Assembly (NCBI GenBank): GCA_019113165.1
Contig: DXHV01000035.1
Span: 1 to 41,266, forward strand
Direction of reading: 5' to 3'
Length of the DNA: 41,266 nt
Origin: Candidatus Desulfovibrio intestinipullorum
Lineage (GTDB): Bacteria > Desulfobacterota > Desulfovibrionia > Desulfovibrionales > Desulfovibrionaceae
The stretch's first letter is position 1, and each line of letters begins with the position of its first letter. Shown here one piece after another: positions 1-8,278 of this stretch. Under the pieces are notes generated by a model. It was not told where the DNA came from. It saw only the letters and a list, made by a program, of their open reading frames with translations, and ran no database searches. Made by a program: the position numbers and the translations under genes.

Positions 1-81
1 ACTTCGTCCCTCCGTGATCGGATGCAAAAATCGCATCAGCTCATCAGCCATGGGAACAGAAACAGGCAGCAGGGCGCCTGC

Positions 82-1705
82 TTACCCCACTCTTACGAAT
101 GGGGCATGCGCAGGCGAGTTAGCTCGGTCAAGGCTCATGAGGCCTGCCACGGGCAGGCAGACCGAGGCCACCACGGCCCCGTTGCGCACAAGGGCAATGC
201 CGCCGTTCATCCTCTCCACGGTCTGCACGGCCAGGAGCATGTCCTCGTCCCTGCTGCCGGCAACAACGATATTGTGGCTGTCATGGGAAATGGAGGTGGC
301 CAGTGCCCCGCCCAGGGACAAGCCCGGCCTTGCGTAGCCGTCCAGAATGCCCAGGCCCGCCAGGCCAAGGCTCTTGTGGCGCTCAAGAACCGCTATCTTG
401 CACAGGCCCGGATTGTCCTCGGGGGAAAAGAACCCTGCGCTATCGGTCTTCACGTCCATGATGCGCTCTGCCGTGCACAGATCGCCCGGCAGCAGGCCTA
501 TGACCCTGGCCCGGCCCGAGGGCACGGCAAGCGCCAGGGAGGCGCGATCAGGCGTCTTCAGGTGCACGCTGTGCAAAAGCGGTTCCGGGATGTCGGAAGC
601 CTCAACGGAAACGAGGACTTCTCCCTCCTGGACCCTGCACACCCCCTCTGTCCACACGGTGTGCACCCGGAAGTCCTGCAGGTCTTCCAGCAGGACAAGA
701 TTGGCCACATAGCCCGGGGCAATGGCGCCCACTTTCTCAAAACCGTAGCACTGGGCCGTGTTGATGGTGGCCATGGCCACGGCGCAGGGCGCAGGCAGGC
801 CCAGGCGCACGGCCCTGGCCAGGATGGCATTGACATGGCCGCGGGCCAGGATGTCCTCGGCGTGCAGATCGTCCGTGCAGAAGCAGAAGCGGTGCGCATT
901 GGCCTCGGTGACCACGGGCAGCACCCGCTCAAGGCTTCTGGCAGCCGAGCCCTCGCGCACAAAGACGTACATGCCGGCCCGGATGTGTTCCTTCAGAATT
1001 TCGCAGTCCGTCTCCTCGTGGTCATTGCCTATGCCCAGGGCCGCATAGGCCTGCAGGGCCCGACCTTTCAGGCCAGGACAGTGGCCGTCCAGAACATGGC
1101 CCGAGGCCCGGGCAGCCTCCATCTTGGCCAGCAGATCTCCGTCTCCTGCCAGGACGCCCGGCACGTTCATGACTTCGCCAAGGGAACAGACGCGATCCTC
1201 TGTCCACAGGTCCGCCAGGGCCCGGGCGTCCAGCACGGCGCCCGCGTCCTCGAAGGGCGTGCAGGGCACGCAGGACGGCAGGGCAATGTGGATGCGCACA
1301 GGCAGATCCCTGCCTGCGTCCAGCATGTAGCGTATGCCTGCCACGCCGCAGACATTGGCTATCTCGTGGGGATCCGCCACCACTTCCGTGGTACCGCAGG
1401 GGAGCACGGCCCTGGCAAAGTTCTGCGGGGTGAGCATGGTGGACTCTATGTGCAGATGGGCATCCATGAGACCGGGCACCAGGGGCCGATTTTTGCAGTC
1501 CACCACTTCGCGGGCCTCGGGCGCGGGACAGTCGGCAAACGGCAGGACAGCCAGGATGTGTCCGTCGCCAACGAGCACCGTCCTGTCCTCCAGAACCTCC
1601 CGACCGAAGACATCAACCACACGCATGCACAAGGGCCAGATCGCAGGGGATCTCCCCAAGACACATGGCTTTTCGCCGGCGCAATGCCTCACTGTTCCCG
1701 TTCAC
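82..1705 (-). CDS. ade: Adenine deaminase, with probable frameshift near the N-terminus
   Basis: Amidohydrolase-superfamily enzyme that converts adenine to hypoxanthine plus ammonia in purine salvage. The main frame shows the family blocks PGLMDAHLHIESTM (metal-binding HxH), CGTTEVVADPHEIANV, DGHCPGLKG and FCTDDLHAED, ending at TAA 82-84. In that frame the upstream-most start is a GTG at 1692, but residues 1-22 do not look like the family. In another frame, a GTG at 1705 preceded by AGGGAGGA (7-nt gap) encodes LGEIPCDLALVHA, which is the typical family N-terminus and should run directly into RVVDVFGREVL of the main frame. The two join if about 2 nt are missing at 1621-1626 (GCGTGTGG where GCGCGTGTGG is expected). 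If repaired, the protein is about 541 residues. It may be a real inactivating mutation or a sequencing error. Family assignment is confident; integrity is not. Confidence 0.88.
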
Positions 1706-1829
1706 GCTGCGTTCCTCCCTGAATTTCTTTCGCGAGCTCTCCCTGCCGTCTGCCTGAGGCAGGGGCCTGGTCTGTGCCCTTGTGTCCCGAACGGATTTTC
1801 CCAGGCCTTTCCCCGAGACCGATTCTCCG

Positions 1830-1904
1830 AAGCCTTGCGGGACAACACAAAAATGCAAGACAGCCGCCCCACTCTTGCACAGGAGCCCGTCTGCCGCAAG
1901 GCTT
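1830..1904. repeat. Nested inverted repeats between ade and yicC
   Basis: An 11-bp perfect inverted repeat has arms AAGCCTTGCGG at 1830-1840 and CCGCAAGGCTT at 1894-1904. Inside it lies a second 7-bp inverted repeat, TGCAAGA at 1854-1860 and TCTTGCA at 1873-1879. Read on the minus strand it would be a 75-nt structured leader about 125 nt upstream of the ade start. The right outer arm touches the -35 box of the proposed yicC promoter. No known riboswitch consensus was recognised. Confidence 0.5.
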
Positions 1905-1931
1905 GTATTCCGCCTTTTTTCTCCGTATGAT
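1903..1931 (+). promoter_or_regulatory. Sigma-70-type promoter for yicC operon
   Basis: TTGTAT at 1903-1908 and TATGAT at 1926-1931 are separated by 17 bp. They lie 64 bp upstream of the yicC start in the ade/yicC divergent gap. This is a by-eye consensus match. Confidence 0.55.
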
Positions 1932-1994
1932 GTGTGTTTAGAAATTGCTGAAAAATGCAGGTTTTTTGCCTGACATTGCCGAGAGGGGATGGTC

Positions 1995-2873
1995 ATGAGA
2001 AGCATGACAGGCTTTGGCCGCTGCATCATGGAAGGGGAGCTGCTGACCCAGCAGTGGGAAATCCGCAGTGTGAACAGCAAGAGGCTGGATCTCAAGTGGA
2101 ACCTGCCTTCTGCTGTCAGCAACCTTGAGAACCGCTTTGAAAAGGTGGTGCGCAGGTACGGCACCAGGGGCCGCCTGGACATTTCCCTGTCCCTGCAATT
2201 TCTGACCACGGACCTTGAGCACCACCTGGATCTCGTCCGTGCCGGCAGCATGCTGCAGGCCCTGGAACAGCTGGCCAAGAGCCGCAACGAGACCTATGTG
2301 CCGGACTACAATGCCCTTCTGAACGTCCCCGAACTCTGGGTTTCCAGCATGGAGGACATGGACGAGGAACTTGTGCTCACCCTGGAACAGGGGCTCTCCC
2401 TGGCCCTGGAGGACTGGAACGAATCCAGGGAAACTGAGGGCGAGGCCCTGGGCCACGACCTGCTGGCCCGGGTGCTGCGCCTTGAGCAGTGGACGGACAT
2501 CCTGCGCGAGCGGGCGCCGGCCATCAAGGAAGAGCGGGCCGAAAACCTGCGCGAGCGCATCACCGAGGAAGTGGCCTCCCTCTCCCTGGGCGAGCTTGCC
2601 GAGACACGCTTCCTGCAGGAGGCGGTCATCCTGCTGGACCGCCTGGATGTCACCGAGGAGCTCACCCGTCTGGCCACCCACCTGGAGCGCATGCGCGAGC
2701 TGCTGCGCAGCGAGGCGGATGTGGGCCGGCGCCTGGATTTCACCCTGCAGGAATGCTTCCGCGAAATTACCACCTGCGGCAACAAGGTGCCTGATGTCCA
2801 GCTCTCAAGGCTTGTGGTTGACTACAAGAACGAGCTGGAAAAGTGCCGGGAACAGGCCCAGAACCTGGAATAG
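1995..2873 (+). CDS. yicC: YicC/YloC-family endoribonuclease
   Basis: 292 residues beginning MRSMTGFGR, the hallmark N-terminus of the YicC/YloC family, and ending with the conserved DUF1732 region (rich in ER/EL helices, FTLQECFREITTCGNK, and a C-terminal VVDYKNELEKCREQAQNLE). E. coli YicC is reported to be an endoribonuclease, so an RNA-cleavage role is inferred by family. An ATG at 1989 is in frame, but GAGAGGGG (1981-1988) abuts it and is properly spaced (6 nt) from the ATG at 1995, so 1995 is chosen. It precedes gmk, a very common pairing. The small RemA/DUF370 gene often found between yicC and gmk is not present in the 194-bp gap. Confidence 0.9.
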   Translation: MRSMTGFGRCIMEGELLTQQWEIRSVNSKRLDLKWNLPSAVSNLENRFEKVVRRYGTRGRLDISLSLQFLTTDLEHHLDLVRAGSMLQALEQLAKSRNETYVPDYNALLNVPELWVSSMEDMDEELVLTLEQGLSLALEDWNESRETEGEALGHDLLARVLRLEQWTDILRERAPAIKEERAENLRERITEEVASLSLGELAETRFLQEAVILLDRLDVTEELTRLATHLERMRELLRSEADVGRRLDFTLQECFREITTCGNKVPDVQLSRLVVDYKNELEKCREQAQNLE

Positions 2874-2905
2874 TTCCCGGGGGAACAGCGTCCCCTGCAC
2901 GCACA

Positions 2906-2929
2906 AAGAAGGCCCTCAGGGGCCTTCTT
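2906..2929 (+). terminator. Hairpin after yicC
   Basis: A 10-bp perfect stem, AAGAAGGCCC (2906-2915) with GGGCCTTCTT (2920-2929), has a 4-nt loop. The following sequence (CCCGTTCCTT) is only moderately T-rich, so it may act as a weak terminator or an mRNA-stabilising hairpin before gmk. Confidence 0.5.
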
Positions 2930-3067
2930 CCCGTTCCTTGAGGCCTGCTGTCAGGCCCAGTGCCTGAGCCAGCGCTCTTCTCCTGCCCCTGTCCGCAGCA
3001 CAAAGCATCCGCCTCTCTCCCTCCGTGTCCTCCCACCCCTCCAGCCATCTTCTAAGGAGCAGCCCCC

Positions 3068-3706
3068 ATGCGTCTTGGAACAGCCCTGGTCCTCAGTGCT
3101 CCTTCCGGAGCCGGCAAAACCACCCTGGTTCGCAAGCTTCTGAGCGACTATCCCGATTTCGGATATTCTGTCTCCTGCACCACCCGCAAGCCCAGGCCAG
3201 GCGAGGTGGACGGCAGGGACTACCATTTTCTTTCCAGGGACGACTTCCTGAAGCAGCGCGAGGAAGGCGCCTTTGCCGAGTGGGCTGTCGTGCACGGCAA
3301 CTTCTACGGCACGCCCCTGAAGCCTCTGCAGGCCCTCTTTGCCAGTGGCCAGGACGTCCTGCTGGACGTGGACGTACAGGGCGCAGCCCAGCTGAAGCTG
3401 AGCCTGCCCCATGCGGCCTTTGTCTTCATCCTGCCGCCCTCCATGCGCGAGCTTGAGCGCCGGCTGCGTTCGCGCCAGAGCGACAGCGAAGAGGTCATTG
3501 TGCGGCGTCTGGCCAATGCCCGCCAGGAAATCGCCGCAGCCCGCTGGTTTGACCACATCCTGGTCAACGACGAGCTGGACGCGGCCTATGCCAGCCTGCG
3601 CAGCCTCTACAAGGCAGCCACCCTGCAGACGGCCCTGCACAGAAACCGCATGGACGCGCTTTTGAGCGAGAGCCTTGAGATGCATGCCTCGCATGATTCG
3701 CACTAG
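3068..3706 (+). CDS. gmk: Guanylate kinase
   Basis: Cytoplasmic enzyme that phosphorylates GMP to GDP with ATP. The 212-residue product has the P-loop APSGAGKT at residues 11-18, the GMP-binding block SCTTRKPRPGEVDGRDYHF and the VDVQGA segment, all typical of bacterial Gmk and of normal length. AAGGAG lies 8 nt before the ATG. It sits between yicC and pyrF on the same strand and is probably in the yicC operon, with partial termination possible at the hairpin 130 bp upstream. Confidence 0.96.
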   Translation: MRLGTALVLSAPSGAGKTTLVRKLLSDYPDFGYSVSCTTRKPRPGEVDGRDYHFLSRDDFLKQREEGAFAEWAVVHGNFYGTPLKPLQALFASGQDVLLDVDVQGAAQLKLSLPHAAFVFILPPSMRELERRLRSRQSDSEEVIVRRLANARQEIAAARWFDHILVNDELDAAYASLRSLYKAATLQTALHRNRMDALLSESLEMHASHDSH

Positions 3707-3762
3707 GCAGGATCGATCCTTTGCGCGCAGCCACTGTCACCACACCAAGAGGGGAGTCTCAC

Positions 3763-4455
3763 ATGTCCGAACTGATCGTTGCCATGGATTTTGCCGATCC
3801 CGGGGATCTTCTTGCCTGTGCCGGGGAGCTGAAGGGCACCGTGACCTGGTGCAAGGTCGGCCTGGAAGCCTTTGTGCTGGCAGGACCAGACCTTGTGCAC
3901 AAGCTGGAACAGCTGGGTTTTCAGGTTTTTCTGGATCTCAAGTTTTATGATATTCCCAACACCGTTGCCGCTGCCGTGCGCTCTGCCTGCAGGACGGGTG
4001 CACGTCTTTTGACCATCCACACCCAGGGCGGCGAGGCCATGTGCCGGGCTGCCATGGCTGCGGCCAGGGAAGCAGGGGAAAAGCGCCCCCTCATCTTCGG
4101 CGTCACCGTGCTCACGAGCTTTGGCGAGGGCCAGATGCCTGGAATTGCGCAGAGCCCGCAGGACTTTGCCCAGTTCCTTGCCCGTTCTGCCTCCTCCTGG
4201 GGCCTGGACGGCGTGGTCTGCTCGGGCCTTGAGGCCCCTGCCATCAAGGCGGACACCAGTCTGCTCGCCCTGTGCCCCGGCATCCGTCCAAAGGGGGCTG
4301 CCGCCAACGATCAGGCCAGGGTGGTCACCCCGGCCATGGCCGTGCAGGCAGGGGCAGACTTCCTGGTGGTGGGCCGCCCCATCACCAGGGCCGCAGACCC
4401 GGCCGCCGCAGCCCGCGCCATTCTTGAGGAAATGGCCGGCGCGTCCCGGATCTAG
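3763..4455 (+). CDS. pyrF: Orotidine 5'-phosphate decarboxylase
   Basis: Last step of de novo UMP synthesis: decarboxylates OMP to UMP. The 230-residue TIM-barrel protein shows the catalytic motif DLKFYDIPNT (Asp-Lys-Asp array), the phosphate-binding end FLVVGRPIT and the internal segment TPAMAVQAGADF. An upstream in-frame extension to 3721 exists, but the ATG at 3763 has AGGGGAG at a 6-nt gap and starts the canonical SELIVAMDFAD, so it is preferred. It follows gmk by 56 bp. Confidence 0.96.
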   Translation: MSELIVAMDFADPGDLLACAGELKGTVTWCKVGLEAFVLAGPDLVHKLEQLGFQVFLDLKFYDIPNTVAAAVRSACRTGARLLTIHTQGGEAMCRAAMAAAREAGEKRPLIFGVTVLTSFGEGQMPGIAQSPQDFAQFLARSASSWGLDGVVCSGLEAPAIKADTSLLALCPGIRPKGAAANDQARVVTPAMAVQAGADFLVVGRPITRAADPAAAARAILEEMAGASRI

Positions 4456-4551
4456 TACGAACGCAAGCTGCTGATTTTTTTTCTGATGTATTGACCCTTT
4501 TCGAGACGCTGCTTCTGGACGACGTCTGCTTTCTTTTCGGATCGGATAAGT

Positions 4552-6369
4552 ATGGCTTTTTGGTATATGAGACAGGGCCCTGAGCCCGAACCATCCCGTG
4601 AACTGGCTGAAAAACTTCACATTTCACCCTTTTTGCAGGATGTCCTGTGGCGTCGCAATCTTGTTCAGGACAAGGACATCAACGCCTATCTTGACGCACG
4701 CCTCTCGGGTCTCATCAATCCGGAACAGTGGCCACAAATCCCCGAAGCGGCCGACTTCATCGTCCAGTCCCTGCTGGCCGGCAAGAAGCTCGTTGTCTGG
4801 GGCGACTACGACGTGGACGGCACGACCTCCACGGCCCTTGTGCTGGACATACTGCAGTTCCACGGCTTCAATGCCCTGTGGCACATCCCGGATCGCCACC
4901 GGGAAGGCTACGGCATCAATGTGAACGGCATAGAGAAGCTTGCCGAAATAGGCTGCCAGCTCCTGCTCTCCGTGGACTCCGGCATTGCCGACGTCAAGGC
5001 CATTACCAGGGCCAGAGAACTGGGCATTGACGTGGTGGTCTCGGACCACCATCTGCCGCCCGATCCCCTGCCGCCCGCGACCATCTTCTTCAATCCGCGC
5101 ATGGGCGATCCGGAAAAGGTGCCCTGTCCCCACCTGGCCGGCGTGGGCGTGGCCTTCTTTCTCATGGCTGCGGTCAACCAGCGCCTGGGCGCCATAACAG
5201 GGCGCCTCTACAAGATGGATCAGGTGCTGGATCTGGTGGCCCTGGGCACCCTGGCCGATGTCATGCGCCTCACGGGCCAGAACCGCATCCTGGTGCGCGG
5301 CGGCCTGGCCAGGCTCACGCACCCGCTGCGTCCGGGCATTGCGGCCCTCAAGGCGGTCTCCGGCATGCACACCAATGCGCCCGTGTCGGCCTCGCAGGTG
5401 AGCTTCAAGCTGGCGCCGCGCATCAATGCCGCAGGCCGCATGCGCCATGCCAGGCTCGCCCTGCAGCTTCTGCGCAGCCGCAACTTCAACCAGAGCATGG
5501 AACTGGCCCAGGCCCTGGACGAGCTCAACACCACCCGCAGGGACACGGAACAGATCATCCTGGAAGAGGCCAGATCCCAGGCCGTGGAGCACATCAGAAC
5601 CAGCGGCAAGTGCGGCCTGGTCCTCTATGGCAAGCAGTGGCATCCGGGCATCATCGGCATTGTGGCTACCCGCATCATCGAGGAATTCCACGTGCCCTGC
5701 ATCATCATCTGCGACGACAAGGACACCCTCAAGGGATCTGGCCGCTCCATTCCCGGCTTTGATCTCTATGCCTGCCTCTCGGAAATCCCCGATCACCTGC
5801 TGGCCTTCGGCGGCCACAGGCAGGCTGCCGGCGTGCGCATCATGCCGGGCTACCTGGAAGCCTTCCGCAAGGATTTCCAGGAAGCCACGCGCAAGCGCCT
5901 GGAAACGCCGGGCGAGCAAATCATCTGGCTGGACGGGGTCCTGGGCTTCAGGGATGCCGGATCCGACCTGCATCTGCGCGAGCTGGCCCTCATGGAACCC
6001 TTTGGTCCGGGCAATACCGAACCCGTCTTCCTCTCCAACCCCGTGCAGGTGCTGGCCAGGAACACCTTCCGCAGCCGCCACGACAGCGTGGAACTCAAGC
6101 TGCGCGACACCGTGGACGAGCACGTCCTGCAGGCCAAGGGCTGGGGCATGGCCGACAAGATAGACAAGGACATTGTGGGCCAGACCATACGCATAGCCTA
6201 TACCCTGCGCCGGGAAAACCGCTACGGCTTCATGGGCCCCGAGCTCACCATCAAGGACTTTGGCCCGGCGGACAAGGAACTTGTCTACCAGTCGGCCACG
6301 GGCCCGGCGCCCACGGAGGATCCGGCCGAGGAAGAGGGCAGCGGCGACGACGAGGAAGCCCCCATCTAG
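4552..6369 (+). CDS. recJ: Single-stranded-DNA-specific exonuclease RecJ
   Basis: 5'-3' ssDNA exonuclease of recombination and mismatch repair, DHH phosphoesterase superfamily. The 605-residue protein carries GDYDVDG (84-90), SDHH (164-167), the DHHA1 block LAPRINAAGRM and GSGRSIPGFDL...FGGHRQAAG in the expected order. This is close to normal length. The last about 20 residues are a Glu/Asp-rich tail (AEEEGSGDDEEAPI), unusual but plausible as a protein-interaction tail. The start MAFWYMRQGP has only a weak ribosome site (GGATAAG). A TTGACC at 4491-4496 could be a -35 box, but no -10 box is convincing. Confidence 0.95.
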   Translation: MAFWYMRQGPEPEPSRELAEKLHISPFLQDVLWRRNLVQDKDINAYLDARLSGLINPEQWPQIPEAADFIVQSLLAGKKLVVWGDYDVDGTTSTALVLDILQFHGFNALWHIPDRHREGYGINVNGIEKLAEIGCQLLLSVDSGIADVKAITRARELGIDVVVSDHHLPPDPLPPATIFFNPRMGDPEKVPCPHLAGVGVAFFLMAAVNQRLGAITGRLYKMDQVLDLVALGTLADVMRLTGQNRILVRGGLARLTHPLRPGIAALKAVSGMHTNAPVSASQVSFKLAPRINAAGRMRHARLALQLLRSRNFNQSMELAQALDELNTTRRDTEQIILEEARSQAVEHIRTSGKCGLVLYGKQWHPGIIGIVATRIIEEFHVPCIIICDDKDTLKGSGRSIPGFDLYACLSEIPDHLLAFGGHRQAAGVRIMPGYLEAFRKDFQEATRKRLETPGEQIIWLDGVLGFRDAGSDLHLRELALMEPFGPGNTEPVFLSNPVQVLARNTFRSRHDSVELKLRDTVDEHVLQAKGWGMADKIDKDIVGQTIRIAYTLRRENRYGFMGPELTIKDFGPADKELVYQSATGPAPTEDPAEEEGSGDDEEAPI

Positions 6370-6423
6370 ACGGAAACACCCACCTCACTGCTCCAGACAA
6401 TCCGTCTGAGGGCCAAAATGCTC

Positions 6424-6470
6424 AAGGGAGCGCCCCTGCCTGTCACGGCGGGAGCGCTCCCTTTTCCTTT
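6424..6470 (+). terminator. Intrinsic terminator after recJ
   Basis: A 10-bp perfect stem, AAGGGAGCGC (6424-6433) with GCGCTCCCTT (6454-6463), is followed by TTCCTTT. It lies between the convergent recJ and Sel1-repeat genes and may serve recJ alone or both. Confidence 0.75.
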
Positions 6471-6515
6471 GGTTCAGTCCTCAGGGAGTGTACTGATGGT
6501 GCCCAGTGGGAAAGG

Positions 6516-7169
6516 CTATTTTTCCGTGCGCGAGAAGACGCTGCCCTCTTCCCTGAAGCCCTGGGCTGCCGCCTTGTCGTACCAGTATCTGGCCTTTTCC
6601 AGGTCCTTCTTCACGCCTGCTCCGTGCTCGTAGCAGGCGCCCACATAGCGCTGGGCTTCCGCGTAGCCCGCCTGGGCCGACTTTTCGGCCCAGGCAAAGG
6701 CAAGCTGTGGATTCCTGTCCACAAGCTTGCCCCTGCTGAACATCATGGCCAGGTTGAACTGCGCCTCCGGGCTGCCCAGATCCGCCGCCTTCTGCGTCCA
6801 CAAGAAGGCCTGGGCGCCGTCCTTCATAACGCCAAGCCCAAGCTGATAGCAGTAGGCAAGCAGCACCATGCCCTCGGGCGAGCCCGCCTCGGCCGCCCTG
6901 CCGTACCAGTCCACGGCTGCTGCGGGATCCTGGTCCACGCCAAGGCCGTTTTCGAAAAGACGGCCCATGAGAATCTGGGCCTGCACATTGCCCTGTTCGG
7001 CCAGGGGCTGCACAAGCCTGTACACATCCCTGTACTTGCCAAGATTGTAGGCCCTGGTCGCCCGGTCCAGGCGGGCCTGGTCCGAGTCTCCGGCCAGGGC
7101 TGGCTGAAAGAATCCGCACAGGCTCGTCATCAGTGCGGCAAGCAGGGTCAGGACAAGAAGATGTTTCAC
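6516..7169 (-). CDS. Secreted Sel1-repeat (SLR) protein
   Basis: 217 residues from a GTG at 7169 preceded by GGGAG at 7 nt. Residues 1-26 form a classical signal peptide (basic KH, hydrophobic LLVLTLLAALMTSL, cleavage after ALA). The rest is about four Sel1-like TPR repeats with the signature pattern A..WY.KAA..G...AQ..LG..Y..G.GV..D (for example GVDQDPAAAVDWYGRAAEAG and GVKKDLEKARYWYDKAAAQG). Sel1 proteins are usually periplasmic scaffolds or adaptors; the partner cannot be told here. A Cys in the signal region lacks a proper lipobox, so it is probably not a lipoprotein. The frame extends upstream to 7430, but that part looks non-coding. The gene stands alone between recJ and an oppositely oriented membrane-protein gene. 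Confidence 0.87.
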   Translation of the reverse strand: MKHLLVLTLLAALMTSLCGFFQPALAGDSDQARLDRATRAYNLGKYRDVYRLVQPLAEQGNVQAQILMGRLFENGLGVDQDPAAAVDWYGRAAEAGSPEGMVLLAYCYQLGLGVMKDGAQAFLWTQKAADLGSPEAQFNLAMMFSRGKLVDRNPQLAFAWAEKSAQAGYAEAQRYVGACYEHGAGVKKDLEKARYWYDKAAAQGFREEGSVFSRTEK

Positions 7170-7259
7170 GGCTGTTCTCCCGCAATGGTCTGAAGAGAGT
7201 TGGGATGGAGGAAAGGCAGGCAGACGAAAGACGGAAAGTCCGGGAGCAGGAAAGCGCCA

Positions 7260-7307
7260 GCAAAAAAGTGCTTGTCGTCCAAGTACGGGAACCGTATACT
7301 TTTTTGC
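7260..7307. other. Compact three-way-junction inverted-repeat element
   Basis: 48 nt in which all but two junction bases and two loops are paired. The outer stem is GCAAAAAAGT (7260-7269) with ACTTTTTTGC (7298-7307). Inside are CTTG (7271-7274) with CAAG (7280-7283), loop TCGTC, and TACGG (7284-7288) with CCGTA (7292-7296), loop GAA. It sits 91 bp upstream of the Sel1 gene start and could be in its leader (minus strand) or be a DNA-level cruciform or operator. It overlaps a possible plus-strand promoter. Confidence 0.55.
7272..7300 (+). promoter_or_regulatory. Possible promoter toward the 7573 gene
   Basis: TTGTCG (7272-7277) and TATACT (7295-7300) are 17 bp apart. The match is fair, but it is embedded in the three-way-junction element, so the two interpretations compete. 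The rest of the 403-bp gap 7170-7572 shows no gene and no other clear signal. Confidence 0.3.
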
Positions 7308-7572
7308 GTGCAGGATGCGGACCTGGCGCCTGACATGAGGACTTCTCCTGCCTTCTGCCTTTCCTAAATATAGACATGCGCAGGGGCCCCTTGCAAGCGT
7401 GCGTTCCGGAAAGCCCCATCCCGGAGACATGCTTCAGGAACAGGCAAAGGCCCCATCCCCTGCCCCGGGCGATCCTTAAATTTGTCGCTTGGGCAACCTG
7501 TTTCATCATCTCTTCCCCAATACGGAGGCGGCATGCAGGGCCGGCCAAGACGCCCCCTGATACCGAATATAC

Positions 7573-7989
7573 ATGAGCTCAAACGACAAGAACAACGACG
7601 TGATCGATGCCGAAGTCGTGGACGACGGCAGAACACCATACAATTCGTCCCGCACAACCTATACCTCCTATACGTCCTATTCCGGCACAGGCTCCCGCAA
7701 CGGCTTTGACGGCGGCCGCGTGACCTTCATCAGCATGGCCGGTCCCAGTGCGCCGGGTCATCAGGGGCTGCCCCTGGCCTCGCTCATCACCCTGTCCCTC
7801 TTTTTCGCCTGTCTCTTCCAGTGGGGCTTTCTGGCAGCCCTGGGCTTTGCCTTCTTCTATGCCATAGCCAGCGCCCTGGGCGTCTACAACAATGTGCGCA
7901 CCATCATGCAGGGCCGCATGCCCAATCCCTGGCTCTGGCGCATCGGCTCCTGGGTCGTGTGCATGCTGCTGGTGTCCTGGCTTGTCTGA
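7573..7989 (+). CDS. Small hypothetical inner-membrane protein
   Basis: 138 residues, not recognised. The first about 55 residues are polar and probably disordered (rich in Asp, Ser, Thr, Tyr, with TYTSYTSYSGTGS). Residues about 70-100 and 115-138 are hydrophobic helices (LASLITLSLFFACLFQWGFLA and IGSWVVCMLLVSWLV), suggesting two membrane spans with a short basic loop (RTIMQGRMPNP). Codon use matches neighbours, which supports a real gene, but the ATG lacks a clear ribosome site. It is followed after 10 bp by the GIY-YIG gene, so it may head a three-gene unit. Confidence 0.72.
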   Translation: MSSNDKNNDVIDAEVVDDGRTPYNSSRTTYTSYTSYSGTGSRNGFDGGRVTFISMAGPSAPGHQGLPLASLITLSLFFACLFQWGFLAALGFAFFYAIASALGVYNNVRTIMQGRMPNPWLWRIGSWVVCMLLVSWLV

Positions 7990-7999
7990 GCAGGATCCC

Positions 8000-8278
8000 A
8001 TGGCCTGCTGGTACGTCTATCTGGTGCGCTGCAGCGATGACACGCTCTACTGCGGCATCACCACGGACGTGGACCGCAGGCTGCGCCAGCACAACGGTCT
8101 TCTCAGGGGCGGTGCCCGCTACACGCGCTCGCGCCGTCCCGTCACCCTGGTCGCCTCCTGCCCCTGTCCGTCGCACGGTGCCGCCCTGCACTGCGAGGCC
8201 TGCCTCAAGAAGCAGCCTCGCGAGCGCAAGGTGCGCTATCTGTCCGGACTCCGTCTCCAACACCCATGCTCGATCTGA
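8000..8278 (+). CDS. GIY-YIG nuclease-fold protein (UPF0213/YhbQ type)
   Basis: 92 residues with the compact single-domain GIY-YIG layout: WYVYLVRCSDDTLYCGIT (Tyr and the variant CGI for GIY/YIG), DVDRRLRQHN, YTRSRRPV and the Glu-bearing HCEACLKKQPRERK block. This matches the YhbQ/UPF0213 family, whose members are stand-alone GIY-YIG domains with little-characterised DNA-related roles. The start ATG has AGGAT nearby. The 3' end overlaps the LysE-family gene by 13 nt, implying translational coupling. Confidence 0.85.
   Translation: MACWYVYLVRCSDDTLYCGITTDVDRRLRQHNGLLRGGARYTRSRRPVTLVASCPCPSHGAALHCEACLKKQPRERKVRYLSGLRLQHPCSI

Noticed and set aside
22..1722. 566-codon open frame on the plus strand
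   Set aside because: Antisense shadow of adenine deaminase; no family features and typical of high-GC codon structure.
4491..4520. Promoter for recJ from TTGACC
   Set aside because: No acceptable -10 box at 16-18 bp spacing.
6516..7169. Lipoprotein status of the Sel1-repeat protein
   Set aside because: The Cys in TSLC lacks a small residue at -1, and an ALA signal-peptidase I site follows.
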